Below, in pieces: positions 47,503 through 59,440 of a stretch of DNA of 64,000 nucleotides. Position 1 is the stretch's first letter. Each line of letters opens with the position of its first letter. The position numbers and the translations under genes were made by a program. The notes below the pieces were generated by a model, which had not been told where the DNA came from, did no database searches, and saw only the letters and a list, made by a program, of their open reading frames with translations. The stretch is from Diprion similis (Eukaryota; Arthropoda; Insecta; Hymenoptera; Diprionidae), in NCBI RefSeq assembly GCF_021155765.1, contig NC_060116.1, positions 1,612,001-1,676,000 on the forward strand. Direction: 5' to 3'.

Positions 47503-50500
47503 ATGTTCTAACTATTGTGACTTGCCGAATCATTCTCAAGTTTCATTTAGGCTTTGGGTTCGAGGATTCTGGGTGATCAAGTCCAGTGAGCCTCGAAAGC
47601 CAAAGTCGCACTCTCGAATTGAAACAACGATAACCAACAGAGTCTCATGCTCTCTTCGGATTTCTATAAATAAATCCGGCTGAACCAATTAACAGAGTTC
47701 CATACTCTCTTCGGATTTCCACTCCTAAATCCGGCTCAACCAAAACCACATGTTTCTGCAAATTATTGCTACATCTGTTCTTAACAACTTTTTGTCTTAA
47801 CCCACAAGGGTTCATCTCAGCAAAACATGTTTGCACTCATGACCAAAAACTTTGGGCACATCAACAGTTTTCTCTTCAAAACAAACAAGTCACTTCGCGA
47901 TTTTGTTCTTACCTTCTTCGCTTTCTGCGATACAGCTATCCTGTCGCTCGCGCCATGTCCAGGAGCTGCGATCAGTTTATCGTGAGACACCTTAATGCTA
48001 TTACGACCTCTAAATCCGGAGAAGCCTACCTTTTAAACTAAATACCTGTCATTGGGAAGTTCCATGACAACTTCCAAAGGACCGCGATATTTTGCATCTA
48101 ATTTTGTCTTAATTCTATCGTTGTTTCTAACCATTACGAAATTCCCAATTTTAAATGATTTAACTGGTTTGTTCCTTCTATCAAACCGTTCTTTTTCTTT
48201 CATGGCATTTGTTGTAATACTACTTGTAGCCTCTGCTCTGAGCTGAATTAAATTTACATTATCAGTTTTTACGCTCCTATGCTTCACACGTTCTATCTCT
48301 ATAGAATTTATTTTTGTGCCAAATAAAATTTCAGCAGGACTTTTTCCTAACGTTTTCTGAACAGTTGAATTTATCGCAAGTTGTACTTTACCTAACTCGG
48401 CCTGCCATTTTTTTCCTTGATCTTTGCGTACTGACAACATATTCCTGATGGTTGACATAACTCTTTCAACTTGACCGTTAGCTCTAGGCGTTCCGGAAGC
48501 TTTGAAGTGAACCACAATATTCTTTTCATCGCAGTATATCTTAAACCGTGCATTTGTGAACCCTGAACCTTGGTTACAAATGATTCGTCTCGGAATTCCA
48601 AAAATAAAAGAGTGTTTTTCTAACTGATTGATTGTAGTTTCTGTATCCAAACGATTTATCAAATTTAGCGTCACAAATTTTTAAAATCCATCTATAATTA
48701 CAAAAACATACTCTTTCTTGTCAGAGGGACCTGATAATTTTCCGGATATATCTATGTGAATGGTGTACCACGGAATATCATTTTTTTCTATAGAATGCAG
48801 CTGTTCTTGCATCGGTCTTGACACTGATTTACAAGTCCGACAAAGAATAGAATTTTCAACAAATTTCTTAACACGCTTTGACATATGAGAAAACCAATAC
48901 AGCTCATACAACTTATCTAAAGTCTTTTCCCAGCCCAAATGGCAGATATTTTCATGTACGTGATGTATGAGTGACCATACCATCAGTCTCGGCACTACAG
49001 GTAACGTTAGCTGTTTCGATTTTCTGTTTATCGTCCGCATCAAGATTCTGTCTCTAATTGAATATGTTTTTGCTCTCTCTGACCCTTCCATTTTGCCTCT
49101 CAGTACAAAGTTTTTATTTCATCATCCTTTTGCTGAGCTACGATCAACCAGTCATCAGCTAATTCAATTATTTTATTCGAATCTTTCTTGACTATTTTCA
49201 GTACACTTTTTGTTGTAACTGGATTTCTTGATAAAAAGTCAGCATGCTTCATTCGTTCACCCGCACGATATTCTATTTCAAAATCGAACGACTGCAAATA
49301 TGACCACCAGCGATAAACTCGTGGCGTAAGATCTTTTTTGAGGCTTGCAGCTTTAAGCGAGTTACAATCAGTCACAACTAGAAATGTACGTCCTTCTAAA
49401 TACTGTTTATTGCATTAACAACTGCAAGAGTCTCAAGTTCGTAAGAATGATAACGAGTTTCAGCATCTATGGTACGTTTACTACAATAAGCGATTGGATG
49501 TTTTTCTTTCTCAACACGTCGTAACAATACGGCACCATATCCGAGTGCACTAGCGTCAGTATGTAGTTCGATTGGAAGATTAGGGTCGACAATTCGTAGT
49601 AACGGTTCTGATGTTAAACAATTAACAAGTTTGGCCCTAGCATGAGTGTGTTCGTCTGTCCATGTAATCGTTTTGGTAGTACCTGCAGTAAGTTTGTATA
49701 AAGGAGCAGCCACTTGGGAGAATCTCGGTATAAATCTACGAAAATAAGATGCTAGCCCTAATAATTGCCTTACCTGGGTCTGTGTTTGAGGAATGGGTGA
49801 TTGCACCAGAGCTTCGATTTTTCGAAGGCTGGGCCTCAACTCTCCATGTGACACAGTGTACCCCAGGTAATCAATTCTGGTTTTCAAGAATTTACATTTT
49901 TTCAAATTAAACGAGAATCCTTTCTCCGCAAGTTTTGCCATCACGACTGCCAACCTACCCAAAGTTTCCTGTGCAGTTCTACGAGGTATAAGAACATTAT
50001 CCAAATAAACAATCGCGAAAGAATATCTCAATTCTCCCAACGCGTTATTAATTGCTCTCTGATACACGGCAGGTGCATTCATTAGCCCGAATGGCATTGT
50101 TAAATATTCAAACTGTCCGTCTGGTGTAATGAAAGCAAGCTTCTCTATTGAATTTTCTTTAACGGGTATCTGATGAAAACCTGCCGTCATATCTAATGAC
50201 AAAAAATAGTACGCACCGCACAATCGATCTAATTGATCTTGAATCAGCGGTAAGGGATAACGATCTGCTACCGTGTTTGCATTTGATTCCCGAAAATCTA
50301 CACACAATCTATCCGATCCATCCTTTTTCTTAACCAAGATGAGTGGACTAGAAAACGGACTCCTACTTTCTCGAACAATTCCTGCCTTGAGCATTTTATC
50401 TACCATTTGCCTAACATTCTCGCGTTCTACAATTCCAAGCTTATAAGGTCTTCGCTGTACAATTTTATTTTCATCTTTCAGTCTGATTTCAAAGCTACCA

Positions 50501-51961
50501 GATGTCACACGAATCTTAGGAGCCTCAACGCTCATATGTTCCTCGTACAGTTTCAACAATTTTATAAGTGATTCTCTCATGTTATCCATATCGCAATCTA
50601 CGGTGTCAAAATTAGTTGTTACAGCACACGCGCCAACAAATTTGTCTAATTTTGCAAATGTAACTATGGTTCCGTCTGAAGTGACTGAGACACCATTTGC
50701 TAACAATTCTTCACCCAAAATTATTTTCATGGACAAACTTTCGTCCGGTACGACGTATAAATCAATTTCAACATTAATACCATTCAACTCTGCACACACG
50801 GAGATCATTCCACGGCAATTCACATACCCATTTCCTATGCCCCTCAAATGCATACATACGGCTTTTCTTTTACCAGGCAATCTCTCTGCCAAACACTCTG
50901 CTACAAGAGAACAGTCCGAACCAGAATCGAAGATGAACGTCAAGACCTTACCGTCAGCGAGCTTCAAAGTATTCTCAGTGGAGGTAGATTTACAAAGCCT
51001 CACTACCTTCTCGTTCTTCTTTGGGCAACTCGGGGCAATGTGTCCCTCTTCCTTACAGTTGTAGCAGGTTACCGATCTCCTTGTACCCAAACCTTTACTG
51101 TCAGTTCCCTTGCTGTCTCGTGAGTAACTGCCACTGTGTGTCCGCGGAGCTGATCGACATTCAGCCTTCCGATGTCCCTTTCTTCCGCAATTGTAGCACT
51201 TGACGTCAAAACGGTGCGACTTTCCATCTCGCGGCGCCAAAGTCTTGGTATGTGGACCAGGGAGTCTGGAGGATGCACGCGGTTGATGGTAGTCGGTCGT
51301 TCGTCCATCGAGGTACGCTATCCCTTCTTGTAAGCTTTTTGGTGATTCACGGACAAATATGTTGCGAACGAATCTATTTTGTGTCGAATACGACAATCCC
51401 GCTAGTTGAGCGGCGGTCTCATCCACTGTTGATCTCTCTTTGAGCCACGCTTTTAACTTTCTCCCTCTCTTCATGAAATTTTCCAGCGTAAACTCTGCGT
51501 CCTTCGCCCAAATCGTGTGCAGTTCCGACGCAATGTTCTTATTCTTTGCATACACACTCAAAAATTCAGATCGTATTTCCACCCAGGTTTTCCCTGACGG
51601 ATCCATACCCGTGAACCACTGAGCCGCTTTGTCCTTAAACGCTTTCGCCAAATGTTGGATCACTTCATAATCATCAGGATTATAACAGCGAATCCATTCG
51701 TCAACCATTTCATCCAACCGGTTGCGTCAGTCATTTTTGGATCAAATTTCACAAGATCCATCGGAACACGTTCTCGTCTGGAGAGCAGTGCAAGCAGTCG
51801 CAGATTCTCCTCCTCCAATCTTGCTTGACGTTTATTGTGTTCACGTCTTCCATGCTTCCTTTTTCGCATCAAATCATCAGAATTATTTTCGGATGATTCT
51901 GATGTCGTCGGGGATCGATGATGTCTGTTCCGTTTTCGAGAAGTTAAACGAAATTCTCTGA
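47503..51961 (-). mobile_element. Ty3/gypsy retrotransposon remnant (minus)
   Basis: Gag-pol of a gypsy element reads from 51961 to 48033. The 3' non-coding part runs down to the 60-bp tandem repeats and holds a two-copy repeat of about 51 bp (AAATCCGAAGAGAG type, near 47650-47730). No LTR of its own was delimited. The 5' end is cut at 51961, where a different gypsy element on the plus strand begins. Confidence 0.8.
48033..51961 (-). pseudogene. Gypsy gag-protease-RT-RNase H-integrase (broken)
   Basis: From 51961 leftward: a gag N-terminus rich in Arg and Ser, a frameshift near 51720, the gag core, two zinc knuckles (CYNCGRKGHRKAEC and CYNCKEEGHIAPSC), protease (FIFDSGSDCSLV), and RT (YPLPLIQDQLDRL, MPFGLMNAPAVYQR). 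The RT active site reads YLDN instead of the usual YxDD. RNase H (HTDASALGYGAVL) follows, with a one-base frameshift near 49395. Integrase has its HHCC zinc region (HHVHENICHLGW ... LCRTC), the core HIDISG and a stop at about 48681. The second core aspartate position reads CNQGSGF, Asn where Asp is expected, and GQVER keeps the glutamate. Two lost catalytic Asp residues, two frameshifts and a stop mean the copy is dead. The likely parent is a gypsy element with a single gag-pol polyprotein. Confidence 0.9.
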
Positions 51962-54931
51962 ATTGCTAAAATTATTTCTATGTGATTCCGCGGTAGACTG
52001 GTTTCAAAGTTTTTTGAAAATAAACAAGATAGAGAAACCATGGGAATTTTGGAAAAACTCATTTTTAGACACATTTGAGACAATAGGCTGGTCAGAGATT
52101 AAATACGCGTATGAATTTCATTATATCAACGGACACGTGTTAGAATACGCGCTTAAAAAAAGAAATCTGCTCTTAGATACAGATGCGAAAATATCAGAAA
52201 ATACACAAATAAATCTAATTGTTTTGGGTTTACCAGAAAAAGTCCAAACTTAATCAAAAAGAAAAGATATAGTTAATATTGATAACCCTAGGTCAAATTT
52301 AAGACAAATAGAAAAGCCTTTCGAATCAGGGAATAAAATAAAAGCAAATTTAAAACAAGAAGAGAAAATAGAAAAAAAAAGCATGCTCTTTCTGCGCTCA
52401 GAAAAGTTTTCCAAATCGCTTTGATTCGGAAGATGTTTGTAGGTTAAAAAAATTTGAAACAGAAAAGAAAAAAAAATAGTAAAATAAAAATAATAAATAA
52501 TACAAATTTAGAAAACAGTGTAGCATTTTCTGAAGAGTCAAAAAACGAATAACGACTCCACTTATTGAATTAAAATTGGTTGTAGAGGATTCTCCAGTCG
52601 TGGCAATTTATCATTCAGGAGCAAACGTCTCTATAATAAATTATAATACAATATTAAAATTAAAAACAAGTAAGAAAATAAGTGGAGTAAACAAATTAAA
52701 CACTTTTGCCGGTACAACAAATACCTTAGGTGCAATAGAATTAAAAACAAGAATTTTTAATATGACAAAAACAATGTGTTTTTGTATTGTAAAAAGTAAG
52801 TCTTTTAATGACGATATTGTGTTGGGTTTAGATGCAATAAAAAATTTCAAACTGTGTCAAGATGAAAATTTAAAGATTGATCAAAAAGAAACAAATGAAC
52901 AGAATTTTGTTTTACAAACGGAATGCGAAGCTAAGAACAAAAAGGTAATTAATGAAAACTCAATTGATAAATTAGTAGAAAAATATAAAAGTCTACTTAC
53001 AAATGATGAATTTAATGTAGGTAAAGTAGAGGGCTATGAAGCAACTATTAAGCTTACTGAAAATAGATATATTGCACATAAACCTTACAAATGTTCTATA
53101 GCAGATAATGATGAGATCAATTCTCAGATAGATTCTTTATTAGAAGCAGGTTTAATCGAACGTTCAACCAGCCAATTTGCATCACCTGTAACTCTGGTTT
53201 TAAAAAACGAAGAAGGGAGAAAATCACGGTTGTGCGTAGATTATAGTGCACTGAATAAAATACTTATACCAGAAAGTCACCCTTTCCCAATTATCGAGGA
53301 TATGATGATTCGTGTTCGTAATTGCAAATATTCTACAAAATTAGATGTGAACTCAGCTTTCTGGTCAATAGCTATAAGAAATAAAGATAGATATAAATCC
53401 GCTTTCATCACTCAAAATGGTCACTTTCAATGGAAATGCTTACCTTTTGGTTTGAAATCGTCACCAGCAATTTTCCAAAGAATATTGAGTGATATTTTAG
53501 TGAAAAATAAACTAAATCATTTCACAATAAATTATATAGATGATATGTTGATTTTCTCAGAAAATTACAAAGATTATTTCCAACATATTGAAAAGGTGCT
53601 CATTGCCATTGAACAAGCAGGATTCAAACTAAATCAAAAGAAATGCACATTCGCAAAAAAATCGGTTATTTATTTGGGACATGAGATAAAAGAAAACGAG
53701 ATAAAACCCTTTAATGATAACCTGGTAGCAATAAAAAATTTCTCTACCTCGGAAAATCAAAAAAATATGAGACAATTGCTGGGAAAAATAAATTTTTATC
53801 TAAAATACCTTCCACAAGCGTCAATAGAATTAGAACCTCTACATAACTTAGTGAGGAAAAACGTAAAATTTAAATGGACAGATGAATGTAAAAAACTATT
53901 TAAGTTCAAAACCAGTATCAGCAATCTTTGACCCAGATATGCCTATTTATATCTTCACGGATGCATCAAAGAAAGGGGTAGCGGCGATTTTGAAACAACC
54001 CCAAAGGGATAACACGATTAAGCCGGTATGGTATTTTTCAAAAAAAACTATCAAATTCATATGAGAACAAACGTGCTACTTTCTTAGAATTATTGGCAAT
54101 AAAGGAATGTATATTATATTGGCAATATAAATTCATAGGTAAATCATTCACAATTTTCACTGATCATAAACCTATTGAAAATTTCAATATAACAAAAAGT
54201 AACGATCCGGGATTACTAGCCTTGCTAAACTATATTTCAAATTTTAATTTTGAAATAAAATACAATCCAGGAAAAAATAATACTAAGGCAGATGGTTACT
54301 CACGAAATTCAGTATTAGAGGAAGATGTAGAGGAAGAAACAGCAATAAAAATAGTAAACTTCTTATCGTTAGAAAAATTATTAAACGACCAAAAAAATTT
54401 AGATATTAGAAAAAATGATAAAAAAAAAAAAATAACGTTGGTTACAAAATCTTAAACAATCAAGAAAAAATATGGATATCGGAAGATTTAGGCATTGAAC
54501 TGATAAAATCCATACACAAAGAAAATCACATAGGAGTAAAACAATTAAATTTAACGTTAACCCCAAAATACTATTTTAAGAATATGCATAAGCATATAAA
54601 ATACATTTGCCGAGCGTGTGACACTTGTGTGAGAAATAAATCAAGATTTGGAAATTTTACTGAACCTATCATTAGATACAATAGGTCGATTTAATGGAAA
54701 TAATTCACCAAATAAATACTTACATCTAGTAGTAGATCATTTTACTAAATTTGCTTTTATTCTAACCTCGAAAACGCAAACAGGGAAGGACTTTATTAAT
54801 TTGAAAAAAAAAAGTTCAAAAGAAAGAAAAAAGTGAATTATTATTGACAGATCAATATGCTGGGATAAATTCAAAAGAATTTAAAAATTTTCTAAAAAAA
54901 GAAAAAATAAGGCACATGTTTACAGCAGTAG
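51962..54931 (+). mobile_element. Second Ty3/gypsy remnant (plus), AT-rich
   Basis: This is a different, more AT-rich gypsy lineage than its minus-strand neighbour. It begins inside gag at 51962 and ends inside integrase at about 54931, where a minus-strand fragment of LTR A begins. No LTRs remain. Confidence 0.8.
51963..54931 (+). pseudogene. Gypsy gag-pol of the AT-rich element (broken)
   Basis: Gag core at 51963-52253 (DSAVDWFQSF, LPEKVQT), then a stop-filled stretch to 52560 with a decayed cysteine knuckle. The protease motif reads YHSGANVSII, with His in place of the catalytic Asp. RT (52950-53720) has FPIIEDMM, CLPFGLKSSPAIFQRI and an intact NYIDDMLIFS. A frameshift near 53900 precedes RNase H (IFTDASKKGVAAIL, then IFTDHKPIENF after another shift near 54064). 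The integrase HHCC region (HKENHIGVKQL ... CRACDTC) and part of the catalytic core (HLVVDHFTKF, LLTDQYAG) follow, with stops near 54455 and 54836. It is truncated before the core glutamate. The high A content of its codons sets it apart from the minus element at 48033-51961. Confidence 0.85.
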
Positions 54932-55686
54932 GTAAATAAACAATGAGCACTGAAATGTCTTGAAAAAACTGAGAGCTGCTTCTTCTTGTTGAAGACTGGT
55001 TGACGAAAATGTAACGACTGCTTGACGAAAAATGTAACGACTGCTTGACGAAACGGTAACGACTGCTTGACGAAACGGTAACAACTGTTTGACGTCTGTG
55101 TAACAACTGACTGTTCAGAAAACTGAGAATTGAGAATTGAGAGAAACTACTTCCTGATTGGTTCCCAGCATCTTTGAGAGACCTGCCCAATAAGGAAGTC
55201 TTGATAAGATTTTGAGTTTTCCATTCGCCATTAACTACCTCCGCCCTTTGGGTACGGTGTAGCATACAAAACTATCTTAAATAATCCCGCCTCTTCCATG
55301 AGTGCGGGTGGGAATTGCCGTGCTTGTTTTGGTACATGATAAAAAATATTCTACTTTATGTTCGGGATGACCCTGTCCAAACAGACACTTCAAAGATGGC
55401 TATATGGATTTTAATCCGTTGCACATGCGTGCCAGATTCTGCATACCTGGAAATATCGAGAAGCGATTTCCGGTCATCTGGTTACTCTTAGAGAGTTTGT
55501 ATATTCTAGTCTGTTTAGGTAAGGATTATCCCGTAACATTATTTAATGAGTAAGATTATTATAAGCTGGGGGTGGTTATTTCCCAGAGCCGTAAAAAGTG
55601 ATAAAGAAAGCCGTATGCATACAATGCATACGGAGACTCAAAAATATAAGACATAAATGAATTTAATCAAAAACTGAAATAAAACT

Positions 55687-56326
55687 TGTGTGAATATTAG
55701 GCATAAAGAGAAAGAGAGGAGAAAGAGCAAGAGAGAAGAAAGAAGAAAGAAAGAGAAAGAGAAGAGAGAGAGGAAAGAAAGAAGGGAGAGGAGGAAGAAT
55801 TCGGTCGCAGAATATTCGAGTTAGTGGATCTCGATTCTCCGAGCCACGGAGATCGAAGCTTCTTCCGACTATCCACAATTTTGACACACGAAGTCGCAAC
55901 GACGTGGGCCCGTAATATTATTATAATCGACAACCCATTGTGCAGTCTTACATTTCTCACCGTGCTGCAAAGATCTAGTGAGTGTAGCAAGTGGGCGCTT
56001 TCCCCTGAATCGACTGGCGGAGGAGCTCATTAGCGGCCCGATAAGCGTCACCGATAGAAGTGGCGATAATACGACAGTGTATCTCTCTTCTCTTTAATTC
56101 AACGAACAATTCTTCGCCTATTTATACCTGTATCGTCTCTGTAAATTTGTGTTAACTTTAGGTCGTGCTTCTGCCGATGCATGTATTGTATGAAGGTAAT
56201 GAATTACATTTCTATCCTCGATAATTTCTGACACTTCGGTCACCCCTTCTTTTGTTGTTTCTGTTCAATGCTTAGATAAGATCCGTATTAAATATCATTC
56301 CTTTAAGAAACATAAAAATCTTACAA
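55687..56326 (-). mobile_element. Solo LTR 'B' (640 bp) nested in LTR A
   Basis: AACT lies on both sides (55683-55686 and 56327-56330). The copy of LTR A at 7207 has a single AACT-type site (on its strand AGTT), giving an exact empty site. On the plus strand the segment starts TGTGTGAATA and ends ATCTTACA, the TG...CA ends of an LTR. A TATAAATAGG box on the minus strand at 56117-56126 gives the orientation. A purine-rich GAAAGA tract (55705-55795) is internal. No coding sequence was seen. Confidence 0.9.
56117..56126 (-). promoter_or_regulatory. TATA box of LTR B
   Basis: Minus-strand TATAAATAGG, about 200 bp from the start of the LTR on that strand, suitable for a U3 promoter. Confidence 0.55.
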
Positions 56327-56362
56327 ACTAATGAGTAGGGGCAGAGGGCATCGAGGATGTGA

Positions 56363-57021
56363 CAGTATCATGCAAGTAAAATGATTCCTTACGAGCCTTA
56401 ATTTAGAAATTAATGATTCCTTGCAACACCACTCGATGATCACTCCAGGTGAGGGGGGTACTTGTAGTTGATTTATAAGACAAAGGTTTTTGTCTCAAGG
56501 AATTAGGTATCAGAATACTCCAAAGAAGTACTGTAGGTTGATGTTAGTGATAACTGTAATTATATTTACACTATGTACAAGATATTACCGGGAATTGCAG
56601 AGTAATGCGTAGATACAAAAGCAAGCTTACCTGAATCAACTACAAGTACGCTTTTAGTAACAATAATTAATTTACACACTCAAATATTCGGGTGTTACAA
56701 TTATTGCTTATAATAATCAGCTAAAGCTGTGAGTGTGTTTACTGTATATCAGCGTGCTTCCTACCAGCTCGCGCAGTGGCAACTACTCCCGTGTTCAACG
56801 GTTTCTCGTCTCGAGCGGCTTCTCATTGCTCGGCACGACATCTAACCGTCGTGTATAAGTTTGAGTTGTCTCACACTTGCATATATTGTGACGTGGCGGG
56901 TCTACCAGCCCGTCACTGACCCGCACCTCCACTCCCAGACGGCCGTGTCAAGCGCTCTTGAAGAGTAAGGGAGAGCCCTGCCGTGCCGCCAATGAACAAC
57001 CAGAGTTAGCTTTAAGATTTG
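56363..57021. other. Unannotated spacer
   Basis: No coding region. A TGTGACGTGGCGGGTC...CCCGTCAC stretch at about 56887-56916 has the look of an LTR edge with a small inverted pair, but no partner end was found. Confidence 0.35.
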
Positions 57022-57334
57022 AACGATCAAACGAACTTACCTGTACGTGAAGTTCGATCGTAATTATATGAAGTCTCGTTCGAAGATATTACCATGTAGG
57101 TCCCCTTTGTGCCGCTAGATGTCACAACCTTTAGCTAAACTAAAAAAGCGGAAGGGAACTGCTAGCGCCAGCAGACCCTCCAACTTCATAATCTTCAGAG
57201 ATGATGTAAAATTGTAGAACTATGGGAATGGGAATAATTGAATAATTAATGGGGCCAGAGTTGGTAATATCTTCGAACGAGACTTCATATAATTACGATC
57301 GAACTTCACGTACAGGTAAGTTCGTTTGATCGTT
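57022..57334. repeat. 73-bp perfect inverted repeat at the DIRS 3' end
   Basis: AACGATCAAACGAACTTACC at 57022 is mirrored by the complement ending at 57334; the 73-bp arms (57022-57094 and 57262-57334) appear identical around a spacer of about 167 bp. A related direct copy of the GTCTCGTTC...ATTACCATGTAG part recurs at 57347-57370. This mix of inverted and direct terminal copies is the kind of arrangement DIRS elements use to rebuild their ends during replication. Confidence 0.85.
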
Positions 57335-57469
57335 GAATTATATTGCGTCTCGTTCTCAGTATTACCATGTAGATATTCAGAGACAACAATTTTACAACAA
57401 AATACAACGTAACCAACCGTGTTTAATTACCAGGTACATACATCTTTAACGTTACAGTATCAAACATCT

Positions 57470-58501
57470 TTAGAATTTAACAGTCTTATGATTCAGTACG
57501 GCTAATGCCAGTTTTTGAGTTTCAAGGGGCAATATTGGTCTACTGTAGAACCTAGCGAAGACCTGAGATGATTCGGACCAACCTGCAGTCCGCCGAATAG
57601 TATCCAAATCTACCCCCTATGACAATGCTAACGAAGTGGCCGCATGTCGGGTAGAATGCGCGCAGAAAACTGATACATCTACTCCGCTCTTTCCTAATAC
57701 TATTTTAGCCCATCTACTAATCGTCTGCGAGCTCGCATCTTTGAATGGCTTTCTTGTAGAAATAAATAGTTTTTCTGACTCTTTGCGTAAACCTTTGGTT
57801 ACCTCTAAATACCTCTAAACTGTTGAGGCCACACAAATCTTTGGGTTCTGACTAAAAAAGGGGATTGACAACAACGGTTGACAGTGTCCCGGTGCCGATG
57901 TCTTGATCATATCGGGTATATGAATCAATAATCCATCCGCTGACTGTGTAATGTTACTTAACCTAATATTAGCAATAGTTTGTGCCCTGTGAGCCGTACA
58001 TAATAGTAACAACATTACCGATTTTTCAGTTAACTCTAATAACGATAAGGTATTCAACGGGTAAAGCCCTTCCAGGTATTGGAGTACTAATGACACATCC
58101 CACGTGTAGCAATACTTAGGTCTGGGCGGTCGTAACTTCGAAACTCCTCTCAAAAACTTACAAACTAAAAGATCGTCACCTATTTTGTTTTTAGAAACAA
58201 GGGAGATAGCCGATCTTGCAGAGTTCAGAGTGCCATAGCTGGCGCCTTCCTTATATTTAATAGTGAAAAAACTTAATAATGATACCCTCGTGGGGCTGAA
58301 GCAATCCAAGTTGCGCTCCGCGCAGAACTCAAACCATGGTTTTAGGGCAGTACCGTACTGCTTCCTTGTGGCTTTCGATAAGGATGACGTTAAAATATCC
58401 ACAGCTTCAGGTGGTACATCCTGCCTCAAGAAAGCCTCCCCGATACCCAGGCAGCGATCAAGCCTAGGCTGCTCGCCCTTGGATGCATCCGAGATCTGCA
58501 T
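57470..58501 (-). pseudogene. DIRS tyrosine recombinase (broken)
   Basis: The N-terminal core-binding part (58501 to about 58170) includes ATRKQYGTALKPWFEFC and SLLSFFTIKYKEG. The catalytic part follows with CTAHRAQTIANIRL (first Arg), and after 57815, in shifted frame, AHSTRHAATSLA at about 57639 (the HxxR box) and AGWSESSQVFARFYS near 57545 (Tyr nucleophile). All four residues of the R-H-R-Y set can be found, so the domain was once complete. It is broken by a frame change near 57815 and a TAG at about 57617. The frame ends with TAA at 57470. Such recombinases join a circular DNA copy into the genome without target duplication. Confidence 0.8.
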
Positions 58502-59440
58502 GGGGATAAGAGTAAATCAGGTCTTGGTTTCAACGTAACCTTCTCTTTCACTGACGATAAGAAGAGGGGGTACCAGGGCTGGCTAGGCCAATTGGGTACT
58601 ATAATGATACCAGAGGCATTTTCCTTCTTGATCTTGGCTAAAGATCTCAATACTAACGCGAAAGGTGGGAAAGCGTAAAAATGCAAGGCCGACCATTTAG
58701 TTGTAAACGCATCTATTAACCAGGCTTCCGGATCTGGGAAACGAGAGCAATATTTCCCAATCTTGGGATTGTTATCATTGGCAAATGAATCAACCTCAAA
58801 AGGACCAAATTTCTCTTCAACTAAACTGAATGCCCTGTCACATAGTTCCCATTCCGTATCAACGTGATAAAGCGTCTGCCTCCGTGTTCTCCTTGGATGC
58901 GATGTATGACGCGAAGAGGAAAACCCGTCTCTTTTCTGCCCATTGCCAAATTTCGCTGGCCAGCCTATTGTATTTTGAAAAACGAGTACCGCCCATCTCA
59001 TTAATGTAAGAGATGGCTGATGTATTATCTATTCGGAGCAGAATCTGACAATCCTCCAAGCTATTTGCAAGTCTTTCCAGCGCAATTTTCACGACTAATA
59101 ATTCCTTGAAATTGATGTGTAACACCTTCTCTTTGTGATTTCAAAAGCCGAACAACCTATTATTACCGTCTGTGGCACCCCACCCCGAATCCGATGCGTC
59201 TGTGTGAATAACTAGGCGAAAGGTAGTGGCTCGAATAACACCCACGGAGTTTTTAACACTCTTGGACCACCACTCTTAATCAGACAATAACTTAAGTGGA
59301 ATGGTCATTCTAGCTGCATAATTATAATGGTTAACTACCAGGCTAGTTAATTTCTGTGATTCGAGTCCCTTCGTGTACAACCATCCAGAGTCTATGGCTG
59401 GACAGGCTGCTACCAGTTTACTATCAACTGAGAGAATTCT
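58426..59440 (-). pseudogene. DIRS RT-RNase H C-terminal part (broken)
   Basis: From 59440 leftward: a connection segment (LVAACPAIDSGWLYTKGLES) and RNase H motifs HTDASDSGWG (about 59177-59210), NFKELLVVKIAL, LRIDNTSAISYI and SKENTEADALSR. The DIRS-specific tail follows (FGPFEVDSFAND, ALHFYAFPPF, IIIVPNWPSQPWYP). Stops or shifts lie near 59275, 59137 and 58870, and the tail overlaps the start of the recombinase in another frame near 58426-58501. The RT palm with YxDD lies beyond the truncation at 59440 and is absent. Confidence 0.8.

Larger units (their letters stand above)
54932..56362 (-). mobile_element. Truncated copy of LTR A, split by LTR B
   Basis: Reading the minus strand from 56362 (TGTCACATCC) it matches the first roughly 780 bp of LTR A at 7207-8579. 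The match is interrupted by the solo LTR at 55687-56326 and ends near 54932 against the gypsy integrase fragment. Identity with the other copy is high, with scattered substitutions. The 3' part of the LTR is missing, so it was truncated when joined to the gypsy remnant. Confidence 0.85.
57022..59440 (-). mobile_element. DIRS-like tyrosine-recombinase retrotransposon, 5'-truncated
   Basis: The minus strand carries an RT-RNase H tail followed by a tyrosine recombinase, the gene order of DIRS/PAT-type elements, which integrate with a recombinase instead of a DDE integrase. Downstream of the recombinase lies a perfect inverted repeat (57022-57094 and 57262-57334). The element is cut at about 59440, where the neighbouring gypsy element begins, so gag and the RT palm are absent. 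Confidence 0.8.

Noticed and set aside
55687..56326. Retained intron in one LTR A copy (it has GTAAGA near one edge and AG at the other)
   Set aside because: A 4-bp duplication, TG...CA ends and an internal TATA box fit a solo LTR; splicing would leave a different T count from the empty copy.
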